Under the pieces are notes generated by a model that did no database searches, was not told the origin of the DNA, and worked only from the letters and a program-made list of their open reading frames with translations. DNA of 64,000 bases from JAEZJZ01 sp050949055 (GTDB lineage Bacteria; Bacillota; UBA994; UBA5500): assembly GCA_050949055.1 (NCBI GenBank), contig JBMNFA010000001.1, positions 806,001-870,000 of the forward strand. Direction: 5' to 3'. The translations under genes and the position numbers were made by a program. Positions 28,929 through 36,253 of the stretch are shown here, piece by piece. How positions within the stretch are numbered: the first letter of the stretch is position 1; the number at the start of each line of letters is the position of its first letter.

Positions 28929-30029
28929 TCACTTGGCCAGGGCCAGAATCAGGCCCCCGGCGATGATGGATCCGAGCTGTCCGGCAACGTTGGCGGCGAT
29001 AGCTGGCATCAGCAGATAGTTGCTGGGGTCCTCCTTCTGCCCTAGCTTGTGAATCACCCGGGCAGACATGGGGAACGCGGAGATGCCAGCAGCGCCGACC
29101 ATGGGATTGATCTTCTTCGGCAGGAATAAGTTCAGCCCCTTGGCGAAAATGACCCCGCCGGCGGTGTCAAAGACAAACGCGATCAAGCCCATGCCGATGA
29201 TCTTCAGCGTGTCCGGCGTCAGGAAGGCAGAAGCGGTCATGGTGGAACCGATGGTGATACCCAGCACCAGCGTGACCAAGTTAGCCAGTTCGTTTTGGGC
29301 GGACTTGGACAACCGCTCCAACACACCACACTCGCGAATCAGATTGCCAAACATCAGAGAACCGACCAGGGCGACACTGATGGGAGCGACTATCCCGGCC
29401 ACAACGGTCACCACGATGGGAAACAGGATGCGAGCCAGGCGGGATACGTCGTTATAGCTATACTCCATGTGAATGCGCCGCTCAGCCGGAGTGGTGAGGG
29501 CTTTGATCACCGGTGGCTGGATGATCGGCACCAGTGCCATGTACGAGTATGCGGCTACAGTGATTGGGCCTAGATACTCGCGAGCGAAGCGCGCAGCCAC
29601 GTAGATGGAGGTTGGCCCGTCGGCTGCACCGATGATGCCGATGGAGGCGGATTGCTTGAGAGTAAAGCCCATCACCGCAGCCAGAGCCATGGTGAAGAAA
29701 ATCCCAAACTGAGCCGCCGCTCCGAAAAACAGCAATCCCGGATTTTGCAGCAGCGGGGTGAAATCGATCATCGCCCCGACGGCTATGAAAATCAACACCG
29801 GGAACAGCTCGTTGGTGATGCCGGCGCGGAACAGCACGCTGAGAAACCCCTCCTCGCCGATAGCCGACGAGAGCGGTATGTTGGCCAGGATGGCACCAAA
29901 GCCGATGGGCAAGAGCAGCATTGGTTCGTAATCCTTCTTGATGGCCAAGTAGATCAGCAACCCGCCCACCAGAAACATGACGGCGTTGCCCCAGCTAAAT
30001 GCCAGAAACCCCTGCAGCAAGTCTTGCAT
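28929..30029 (-). CDS. oadB: Na+-translocating decarboxylase beta subunit (OadB/GcdB/MmdB family)
   Basis: 366 residues, typical length, with GGAGG seven bases before the ATG. Nine or more hydrophobic segments are visible, with the family motifs GAMIDFTPLL, GIIGAADGPTSIY (containing the conserved Asp of the Na+ site), GNLIRECGV and NPMVGAAGISAFPMSARV. The beta subunit couples biotin-linked decarboxylation to Na+ export across the cytoplasmic membrane. The carboxyltransferase and biotin carrier subunits are not in the window, so which acid (oxaloacetate, glutaconyl-CoA, methylmalonyl-CoA) is used cannot be said. An inverted repeat at 30061-30087 lies upstream. Confidence 0.95.
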   Translation of the reverse strand: MQDLLQGFLAFSWGNAVMFLVGGLLIYLAIKKDYEPMLLLPIGFGAILANIPLSSAIGEEGFLSVLFRAGITNELFPVLIFIAVGAMIDFTPLLQNPGLLFFGAAAQFGIFFTMALAAVMGFTLKQSASIGIIGAADGPTSIYVAARFAREYLGPITVAAYSYMALVPIIQPPVIKALTTPAERRIHMEYSYNDVSRLARILFPIVVTVVAGIVAPISVALVGSLMFGNLIRECGVLERLSKSAQNELANLVTLVLGITIGSTMTASAFLTPDTLKIIGMGLIAFVFDTAGGVIFAKGLNLFLPKKINPMVGAAGISAFPMSARVIHKLGQKEDPSNYLLMPAIAANVAGQLGSIIAGGLILALAK

Positions 30030-30060
30030 GATCTAACCTCCGATGTCTGCAATTGCACCT

Positions 30061-30087
30061 ACTATTGGTCGGCGCTAGTCCAATAGT
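30061..30087. promoter_or_regulatory. Inverted repeat upstream of oadB
   Basis: ACTATTGG (30061-30068) and CCAATAGT (30080-30087), perfect 8-bp arms 11 bases apart, 32 bases upstream of the oadB start. Candidate operator. Confidence 0.45.
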
Positions 30088-30147
30088 TAGTGTATCAGAT
30101 AGCCATATGGATCGCCACGGGATGAGTGTAATTACGTACGCTCGCTG

Positions 30148-31044
30148 CTAAGTGGCCAGCAACGCCTTTAGTCTGGGCATCTGACGATCCATAGCTGCTT
30201 CACCTATATCGATCAACTGCTCTATACGGCCAAAATCACGCCAACCCCAGCTGCCCACCACCGGCCGCAAGACCAGATCGGCATTGCCGATCAGTTGATA
30301 GGCCGTCAGCTCTTCACCCATAATGTCCAAAGACTGGGAGATCACTTCATAGATATTGTCCACCGGATCCTGCCGCTCTAGGTCGGAATTCAAATCGACG
30401 GCCAGCACCACGTCCTCACCCAGATCGCGCATCAGGCTAGCCGGAACACTACACTTCACTCCCCCATCTACCAGAGCCCGCCCGGCGATACGCACCGGAG
30501 GAAAGATGCCCGGTATCGCTGAGCTAGCTCTCACCGCCTCAGCCAGCTGCTGATCCGGCAGAGTTACTGGCCATTTCGCATATTGAGAGAAGACCACTCC
30601 CTCGCCGCTGTCGATATCGGTGGCCAGAATGGCCAAGGGCATCACCACCTCGGACACCGTGAGCCTGCCCAGATGGCGCAGCAGCCATTTTTCCCACGCC
30701 CGGCCGCCGACCAAACCTTGCGGGAAGGGCAGGCGCAGCTGAGGCGGCAGGCGTAACCAGGCGAACAGGCCGTTCGCCACCGCCCCGAGCCAAGTTTTCC
30801 ACCCGATATCCGGATCGAACAACTGCCTCCAGTTAAAGGACATAGCCAACTCCGCCATCTGATCGGGCGAATACCCGGTGGCGTAGAGGGCGGTCACCAA
30901 CGCGCCTGCGCTGCTGCCCGCTAAGGCGTGTATCGGGACTGCATGCTTCTCCAAGCTGCGCAGCACACCGATGTGCGCGGCACCGCGGATCCCTCCTGCT
31001 CCCAGGGCTACCCCCAAGTGCTTTTTCCCCACCTGCACATGCAT
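30148..31044 (-). CDS. Patatin-like phospholipase (RssA family)
   Basis: 298 residues with GAGGTG upstream of the ATG. The patatin motifs are complete: oxyanion loop GAGGIRG, nucleophile GSSAG and catalytic DGG in LVDGGVKCSVP. Members are serine-aspartate dyad lipid acyl hydrolases or, like RssA/YchK, cytoplasmic proteins of unknown physiological substrate. No signal peptide. It stands alone, 118 bases upstream of oadB on the same strand, and diverges from the RidA gene. Substrate unknown. Confidence 0.9.
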   Translation of the reverse strand: MHVQVGKKHLGVALGAGGIRGAAHIGVLRSLEKHAVPIHALAGSSAGALVTALYATGYSPDQMAELAMSFNWRQLFDPDIGWKTWLGAVANGLFAWLRLPPQLRLPFPQGLVGGRAWEKWLLRHLGRLTVSEVVMPLAILATDIDSGEGVVFSQYAKWPVTLPDQQLAEAVRASSAIPGIFPPVRIAGRALVDGGVKCSVPASLMRDLGEDVVLAVDLNSDLERQDPVDNIYEVISQSLDIMGEELTAYQLIGNADLVLRPVVGSWGWRDFGRIEQLIDIGEAAMDRQMPRLKALLAT

Positions 31045-31207
31045 GTGTGATCACCTCTCTATTGCCTATGCGGCGGCAGAGCGGTTCCAGCAGGGAAAAT
31101 GCGTACTTTTGGCGAAGAAGCGGTCTAGTTACTAGAGAGTTTCAAAATCGTCGTACAAAGTCCGGGGCGCAAATGGACTGCCGGGCATATGAAAGGGAGG
31201 CATGAAC

Positions 31208-31660
31208 ATGGGAAAAATTGAACAGCTGCTGCAGGAGAAGGGAATTATGCTGCCGGAGGTGCCGAATCCTCTGGGCAACTACATACCGGTAAATCGCTAC
31301 GGCAACCTGCTATACACATCCGGCCAGGGATCGCGCAGTGTTATCGGGCGGTTGGGCGAGGACCTCACCGTCGAGCAAGGATATGCAGCAGCACGGGAAG
31401 CGGCCCTGCGCTGCCTGGCGTGCATTCAGTCTGAACTGGGCACGCTAGATCGGGTGGAAAAGGTATTCAAGGTGCTGGGCTTTATCACCAGTGCTCCTGG
31501 TTTTGTAGAGCAGCCGGCGGTGCTTAACGGTGCGTCGGACCTGCTGGTAGAGGTGTTTGGGGAAGCCGGAAGGCATGCCAGATCGGCGATTGGAGCCCCG
31601 GAACTGCCGGAAGGCATCGCGGTGGAAGTAGAGATGCTGGTGGCGGTCAAAGATGCTTAG
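31208..31660 (+). CDS. RidA (YjgF/YER057c) family protein
   Basis: 150 residues from the second ATG (31208), which sits seven bases after GGAGG; the first ATG at 31202 overlaps that site. The fold markers include a G-N-L-L-Y-T-S-G-Q start of the core and the GAPELPEGIAVEVEMLVAVKD end. The expected catalytic Arg is replaced here by GAPELP, as in many YjgF subfamilies that are not proven imine deaminases. At 150 residues it is the long (about 155) subfamily. The stop overlaps the start of the aldolase gene, so the two are coupled. Role unproven: possible deamination of reactive enamines from amino-acid breakdown. Confidence 0.85.
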   Translation: MGKIEQLLQEKGIMLPEVPNPLGNYIPVNRYGNLLYTSGQGSRSVIGRLGEDLTVEQGYAAAREAALRCLACIQSELGTLDRVEKVFKVLGFITSAPGFVEQPAVLNGASDLLVEVFGEAGRHARSAIGAPELPEGIAVEVEMLVAVKDA

Positions 31661-32417
31661 CACCTTGGCTGGCAGGCCGCAGTACGGACTCTTTTTGGGC
31701 ATTCCCTGCGCCGAATTGGCGGAGATGGCAGCCCTGGCAGGTTTCGATTTTATCGTCTTGGATGGAGAGCACGGCCGCATCCCTCCGGCGGACATCTATC
31801 CCTTGCTGATGGCGGCCAAGGCGGCTAAGGCTGGGATTGCTGTCTACTATCGCCTGGCGGGAACATCTGCCCGGGATGCAGCTTTGGCTATGGATGCGGC
31901 AGTTGATGGGATCATCGTCCCCCAAGTCAGCTTCGCTAACCAATTGCGGCCGATCATCGCCGCCTGCCGCTTCGCCCCCGAGGGAGAGCGAGGCGTGCAT
32001 CCGGCGGTGCGAGCTGCCCGCTATGGGTTGCGACCCCACGGCGACTATCTCACCGGTGCCAATCGGGAGAGTGTGATCGTCGCTCAGGTGGAAGGCGAGG
32101 CTGCGCTGCAGAACTTGCCTGAAATCCTGAACTGTCCAGGGCTGAATGGCATCTTCGTGGGACCTTACGACCTGTCGCAGTCCCTGGGCATTCCCGGACA
32201 GGTTGAGCACCCCCTGGTGACAGAAGCTCTGGCTGACATAGCGCAAGCTGCGCAGCAGAGCGGAATTCCATTTGGCTCTTTCGCCGGAACCGCTGCGGCG
32301 GTGAAACAGGCCACCAAGCTCGGCTATAGCTTCCTCGGGGTGAGCATCGACACGCTGCTGATCAGTCGGGCGATGCACTCCCTGGTCAGTAGCCTGCATC
32401 AGGTAACCACCCAATGA
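31653..32417 (+). CDS. HpcH/HpaI-family class II aldolase
   Basis: 254 residues. The ATG overlaps the last eight bases of the RidA gene. Motifs of the 2-keto-3-deoxy-acid aldolases are clear: FDFIVLDGEHG (catalytic His), a VEGEAALQNL metal-binding Glu region, and GPYDLSQSLG with the metal-binding Asp. These enzymes cleave 4-hydroxy-2-keto acids to pyruvate and an aldehyde using a divalent metal. The actual substrate is unknown. Coupling to a RidA protein and a glutaredoxin-like gene (28 bases downstream) suggests a small catabolic or detoxifying unit. Gene order continues on the same strand. Confidence 0.9.
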   Translation: MLSTLAGRPQYGLFLGIPCAELAEMAALAGFDFIVLDGEHGRIPPADIYPLLMAAKAAKAGIAVYYRLAGTSARDAALAMDAAVDGIIVPQVSFANQLRPIIAACRFAPEGERGVHPAVRAARYGLRPHGDYLTGANRESVIVAQVEGEAALQNLPEILNCPGLNGIFVGPYDLSQSLGIPGQVEHPLVTEALADIAQAAQQSGIPFGSFAGTAAAVKQATKLGYSFLGVSIDTLLISRAMHSLVSSLHQVTTQ

Positions 32418-32445
32418 CACTAGGTTTGATGGGAGGTGTAAGACG

Positions 32446-32685
32446 ATGATTGTCTTATACAATCTGGAAAACTGCCCCTACTGCCGCCGGGTGCCGGAGA
32501 AGCTGCAGGAACTCGGCCTGGAGTACCAGAAAATCGATGTTCCCAAGGCCAAGTCGGAACGTCGCCAAGTGGTAGAGATCAGCGGCCAGGTTCTCGTCCC
32601 GGTGTTGGTGGACGGCGATGTGATCATCGCTGACGATGACGACCAGGCCATTGCCTATCTGGAGGAGAAGTACGGCAAGAAGTAG
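32446..32685 (+). CDS. Glutaredoxin-like protein with CPYC motif
   Basis: 79 residues with GGGAGG upstream of the ATG. The product starts MIVLYNLENCPYCRRV, with the dithiol CPYC site, and has the cis-proline region QVLVPVLVDGD and a final helix DDDDQAIAYLEEKYG. It fits the short glutaredoxin or GST-N-terminal-like fold, a cytoplasmic thiol-disulfide reductase. It is the last gene before a REP-like palindrome and the truncated IS copy. Compare with the UGA-containing relative at 51814, which has UPNC instead. Confidence 0.88.
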   Translation: MIVLYNLENCPYCRRVPEKLQELGLEYQKIDVPKAKSERRQVVEISGQVLVPVLVDGDVIIADDDDQAIAYLEEKYGKK

Positions 32686-32730
32686 CTGTCGTGTTTGCGC
32701 AGGCCCGGACATGGGGACGGTTCTTGCTGT

Positions 32731-33244
32731 GAACCTGCTGAACAGAAAGTTCACAGCTTTGAGGAAGAACCAGAAATGGCTTACAGATGTAACCGAGTTC
32801 AAGTATGGCGACGGCCAGAAAGCATACCTGAGCGCCATTCTCGACCTTTACGACAACAGTATTGTTGCCTATGTCATTGGTAAGAGGAATAACAACAAGC
32901 TTGTCTTTAGCACATTGCAGGCAGCCTTGAAGGCCAATCCAGAAGCACAGCCCCTCATTCACAGCGATAGAGGCTTCCAATATACTTCCTATGGTTTTGC
33001 CAAGATTATCACGAATCAGGGCATGATCCAAAGCATGTCAAGAGTAAGCCGCTGCATTGACAATGGCCCCATGGAAGGCTTTTGGGGCAAGCTCAAAGCA
33101 GAGCGCTACAACCTAAGAAAGTATTACGAGAGCTACGAAGATCTGGTAGCCGACGTAAGTGACTATATACGCTTCTACAACGAAGAACGACCGCAAAGGA
33201 AGTTTTCTGGTCTGACCCCGATGGAGTACAGAATGTGTGCATAA
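32731..33244 (+). pseudogene. IS3 orfB fragment (transposase C-terminal part)
   Basis: About 170 codons identical in product to the C-terminal two thirds of the orfB protein at 52860-53765, including all three DDE residues (TDVTEF, HSDRGFQY, GPMEGFWGKLKAE). The N-terminal helix-turn-helix part and orfA are missing, so no functional transposase is expected. An upstream frame joins it to the flanking repeat but has no proper ribosome site. The region 33245-33519 is the non-coding right end of the IS. Confidence 0.88.
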
Positions 33245-33519
33245 ATCGCCCTTGACTCCCTGTGCTTAACGAGGGTGCGAGGGGCGATGGCAGGGAGAGC
33301 ACAGCAGATACCTCATCGCCCCTCTGCGCACAAAATTGTAGCACAGGGGTCAAGGGACTCACCCTGTGGTACTGCTCAGGGCTCCGACAGGGAGAGCCGT
33401 GGCCAGCAACCATTGGCTGTATTGCTTAAGACATCCCAAGAAAGAAGGCTCCTCAGGGTCATTCCTAAGGAGCAAACGCTTTCATTATTTCGTTTGTCAA
33501 CTCGACAGGGGGCACCTCA
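32731..33519 (+). mobile_element. 5'-truncated copy of the IS3-family element at 52143-54040
   Basis: The 789 bases match 53252-54040 apparently base for base, ending at the same right tip CACCTCA. The left 1.1 kb, including orfA, is missing. Flanks are CTGT on both sides, likely the target duplication. The deletion end lies at a shared TTGCTG (32724-32729 in the flank, 53245-53250 in the full element), consistent with recombination across a 6-base repeat. Confidence 0.85.
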
Positions 33520-33575
33520 CTGTCCGGGTGGACAGCAAGAACCGTCCCCGTGTCCGGGGATGCACGGACGAAGAA

Positions 33576-33617
33576 AGAGGAACGATGGGCACCCGCGAGG
33601 GAGCCCATCGTTCCTCT
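33576..33617 (-). terminator. Strong hairpin behind the second S9 peptidase
   Basis: AGAGGAACGATGGGC pairs with GCCCATCGTTCCTCT, 15-bp perfect stem, 14 bases after the stop codon; TTTCTTCG follows on the minus strand. Its AGAGGnACG ends resemble the REP-like family. Confidence 0.75.
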
Positions 33618-33631
33618 GCACCTTCAGGCTA

Positions 33632-35641
33632 TTACTTGGCGTCGGGGATGTATTTGTCCATCCAGTCAACGATGGCGTTCAGCCGCTGCAGGCGCAGCAC
33701 CGGCTTGCCGCTTCGGGACAGCTCGTGGCTGGATCCAGGGAAGCGCAGGAAGGAGACGACCTTGCGCAAGCGGCGCATGAACACAAACAACTGCTCTGCC
33801 TGCTCCATGGGGCAACGCAGGTCCTCCTCGCCGTGGATGATCAACAGCGGGGTCTCAATATTCTTCACGTAGGTCAAAGGCGAGAACTTGACCATCTGCT
33901 CCGGATCATCCCAGGGATTAGCATCCAGCTCGTTCTCGGTGAAGTAGCTGCCGATGTCCGATGCACCGGTGAAGCTGGTCCAGTTGGAGATGCTGCGCTG
34001 GGTGACGGCAGCTTTGAAGCGGTTGGTATGGCCGACTATCCAGTTGGTCATGAACCCGCCGTAGCTGCCCCCGGTCACGCCCAGGCGGTCAGCGTCGACA
34101 TAGTCGATATTCTCCAGCACCCAGTCCATGACGGTCATCAAGTCAGTGTAGTCTTTGCCACCGTAGTCGCCGCGGCAGGCGTTGACGAACTTTTGGCTAT
34201 AGCCATGGCTGCCGCGCGGGTTGCTGTAGACTACCACGTAGCCGCGGGAGCAGAGCAGCTGGAATTCGAAGAAGAAGGCATCGCCAAACATGGTATGCGG
34301 GCCGCCATGGATCTCCAGAACTGCCGGGTACTTCTTACCAGGCTCGAAATTGACTGGCTTCATGATCCAGCTCTGCAGCTCCCAGCCATCCTCAGCGTGG
34401 CAGATGAACTCTTCCGGCGTGGACAGAGCCAATGAATCCAACAGCTCATCGTTGAGCGTGGTCAGTTTCACGGCCTGCTTGGTCACCAAGTCGAAGGTGA
34501 ACAGCTCGCCCGGAGAAAGCGGTTCGGCCAAGGCCAAGGCGGCCTGCTTGCCCGTGTTGTCCATGGTGAAGCCATAGATGGCACCCTTAAGCTCGCTGAC
34601 CACTTCCACTTCGCCGCCGTCAGCCGGCAACCGGTAGAGGTTGGCATAGCCGCGATGGGCGGCGTAGAAGTAGATATAACCGTTGGTGGCCCACACAGGT
34701 GTGGATGAACCACCGCCGTAGTGGGAGTCGCTGTTGGCACTGCCGCCCACCGGCAGCTCCATGGTACTGTTCAGGCAGACCGGGTCGCCGCCCTGAGCGG
34801 GTATGCGATAGAACTTGGGCAGGGTTGCCCCTTTGTATTCATTCTGATGCCAGAGATAGACGATATCCTTGCCGTCCAAAGACCAGACGGGGGCGGCGGC
34901 GCGACCGTTGCTCTCGGTCAGCTTGATCAGATCACCACCGGCTGCAGGTACCAGGTAGAGGTCCGAGATGCTCGGCTGCAGATCGGGTTCGGGCAGGCGG
35001 TTGCTGGTGAAGGCGATATACTTGCTGCAAGGGGCCCAGGCGGGGCTGGCAATCATGTAATCGCCTGAGGTCAGCTGCTTCACCTGCTTGCTGGCCACGT
35101 CCAGCACCCAGAGCTGGGCGGTGCGTTTGGGCAGCAGTCCAGCACCGTTGAACTTGTAGCGCAAACTTTCCACCAGATAGGCCTCGTCGGTGCGTTTCTT
35201 GGCTTGCTTCTCCTTCTCGGCCTTATCCATTTCCTTGGTCAAAGCTTCCGGTGTGTCGTCGGCACCTACGGCGCTGGTGAACATGATCTGTTTACCGTCT
35301 GGAGACCAGATGGGATTGGAGACTCCGTAGCGCATGGTAGTCAGCTGTTCAGCCTCGCCCATTCCCTGCTTGAGCAGCCAGAGCTGTTTGCTGCCGCTGC
35401 GATCGGAGATAAAGGCCAACTGCTTGCCGTCAGGTGACCAAACGGGACTGTTGCCGTTCTTGGTTAAACGATAGGTCTGTTTATCCGCTACATTGGTCAG
35501 ATAGAGGTCAGTCTTGTAGTTTTTTTCCTTCTCGTCGATATGTGTCACCGCATAGGCAACCTTGCTGCCGCAGGGTGAAATCTGCGGATCGGCTAAGAAC
35601 TTCAGTTTCAGCAGATCCTCTGCTACGACGGGTCGTTTCAT
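33632..35641 (-). CDS. S9-family prolyl oligopeptidase / acylaminoacyl-peptidase (paralogue 2)
   Basis: 669 residues from the ATG at 35641; AAGGAGG lies nine bases upstream, while an ATG three codons earlier overlaps the site. The N-terminal propeller shows TolB-like repeats (SPDGKQLAFISDRSG, SPDGKQIMFTSAV). The hydrolase domain has Ser in GGSYGG, Asp in GEEDLRCPMEQAE and His in GSSHELSRSG. No signal peptide. It is clearly a relative of 26157-28136 (same motifs throughout) and probably arose by duplication. Likely role: breakdown of imported peptides. Confidence 0.93.
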   Translation of the reverse strand: MKRPVVAEDLLKLKFLADPQISPCGSKVAYAVTHIDEKEKNYKTDLYLTNVADKQTYRLTKNGNSPVWSPDGKQLAFISDRSGSKQLWLLKQGMGEAEQLTTMRYGVSNPIWSPDGKQIMFTSAVGADDTPEALTKEMDKAEKEKQAKKRTDEAYLVESLRYKFNGAGLLPKRTAQLWVLDVASKQVKQLTSGDYMIASPAWAPCSKYIAFTSNRLPEPDLQPSISDLYLVPAAGGDLIKLTESNGRAAAPVWSLDGKDIVYLWHQNEYKGATLPKFYRIPAQGGDPVCLNSTMELPVGGSANSDSHYGGGSSTPVWATNGYIYFYAAHRGYANLYRLPADGGEVEVVSELKGAIYGFTMDNTGKQAALALAEPLSPGELFTFDLVTKQAVKLTTLNDELLDSLALSTPEEFICHAEDGWELQSWIMKPVNFEPGKKYPAVLEIHGGPHTMFGDAFFFEFQLLCSRGYVVVYSNPRGSHGYSQKFVNACRGDYGGKDYTDLMTVMDWVLENIDYVDADRLGVTGGSYGGFMTNWIVGHTNRFKAAVTQRSISNWTSFTGASDIGSYFTENELDANPWDDPEQMVKFSPLTYVKNIETPLLIIHGEEDLRCPMEQAEQLFVFMRRLRKVVSFLRFPGSSHELSRSGKPVLRLQRLNAIVDWMDKYIPDAK

Positions 35642-35777
35642 CCAGTTCATCCTCCTTCTCGTGATAGATGGGTCGGCTAGCCGCTGTGCGGGCACCGCAC
35701 GCCTTTCCGGTTGATTTACTTCGCTGCTCGTATTAAGTTCCCCTGCTACTTGGCCCAGGAAAAGCAAAACTGCATCA

Positions 35778-35803
35778 AAAAAGCCGGAGCTGACGCTCCG
35801 GCA
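35778..35803 (-). terminator. Terminator behind the small protein at 35815
   Basis: GCCGGAGC/GCTCCGGC stem with 4-base loop followed on the minus strand by TTTTTTG. Confidence 0.85.
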
Positions 35804-35814
35804 GGAGGCATAGA

Positions 35815-36045
35815 TTACCTGCGCAAGGCTGGGCGCATCAGGTCCAGACCGCCTAGAACGACGTGGGCTAGACCAAATCCGAGTACACCATTGCCCACTC
35901 GTCTATTGCGTAGAAACAATCCGGCACCCGAGACTAGGGCTCCCAGCCCAGCCACATAAAACCCGGTCTTGTTATGCTGACGCCGCCTCTTCAGCCGCTT
36001 GTGCAAGAAGTGGCTTACAGTACGAACTTGCAGCGGGTTCTTCAT
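35815..36045 (-). CDS. Small basic membrane protein of unknown function
   Basis: 76 residues from the ATG at 36045, which has AGGAGG nine bases upstream. A basic head (KRLKRRRQHNK) is followed by a glycine-rich hydrophobic segment (about residues 27-43, GFYVAGLGALVSGAGLF), RNRRVGNG and a second weaker hydrophobic stretch, then a basic end. That suggests a small protein with one or two membrane passes. It has its own terminator and diverges from the nucleotidase. I do not recognise the family. Confidence 0.65.
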   Translation of the reverse strand: MKNPLQVRTVSHFLHKRLKRRRQHNKTGFYVAGLGALVSGAGLFLRNRRVGNGVLGFGLAHVVLGGLDLMRPALRR

Positions 36046-36253
36046 CTCTATACACCTCCTAACACTATCTTTCACCCAAAGCACATGCCTAAATCACGTT
36101 TTCGAGGAAAGCCAAATCATCCCCAGCAATTTGACAGAGGGCAAGTTTAGCGCTAACAAACAGTGATGAAGAAATTTTTTCTTGTTGCTGCAAGGATACA
36201 CGACCTGATTGCAGAACTATCCCTACGATATAGATTCCAAAGGAGGTAGTCGG

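Larger units (their letters stand above)
32704..33558. repeat. REP-like palindrome 1, interrupted by an IS3 fragment
   Basis: The left arm 32704-32730 (CCCGGACATGGGGACGG and on) is the reverse complement, with one mismatch, of the right arm ending at 33558. Removing 32731-33519 and one CTGT leaves a hairpin of about 26-27 bp arms. Same family as 52118-54081 and related to 33576-33617, 46945-47007 and 62590-62622. Confidence 0.75.

Noticed and set aside
32636..33244. 202-codon frame spanning the glutaredoxin end, palindrome arm and IS fragment
   Set aside because: It is a chance fusion across the insertion junction; only the part after 32731 is transposase.
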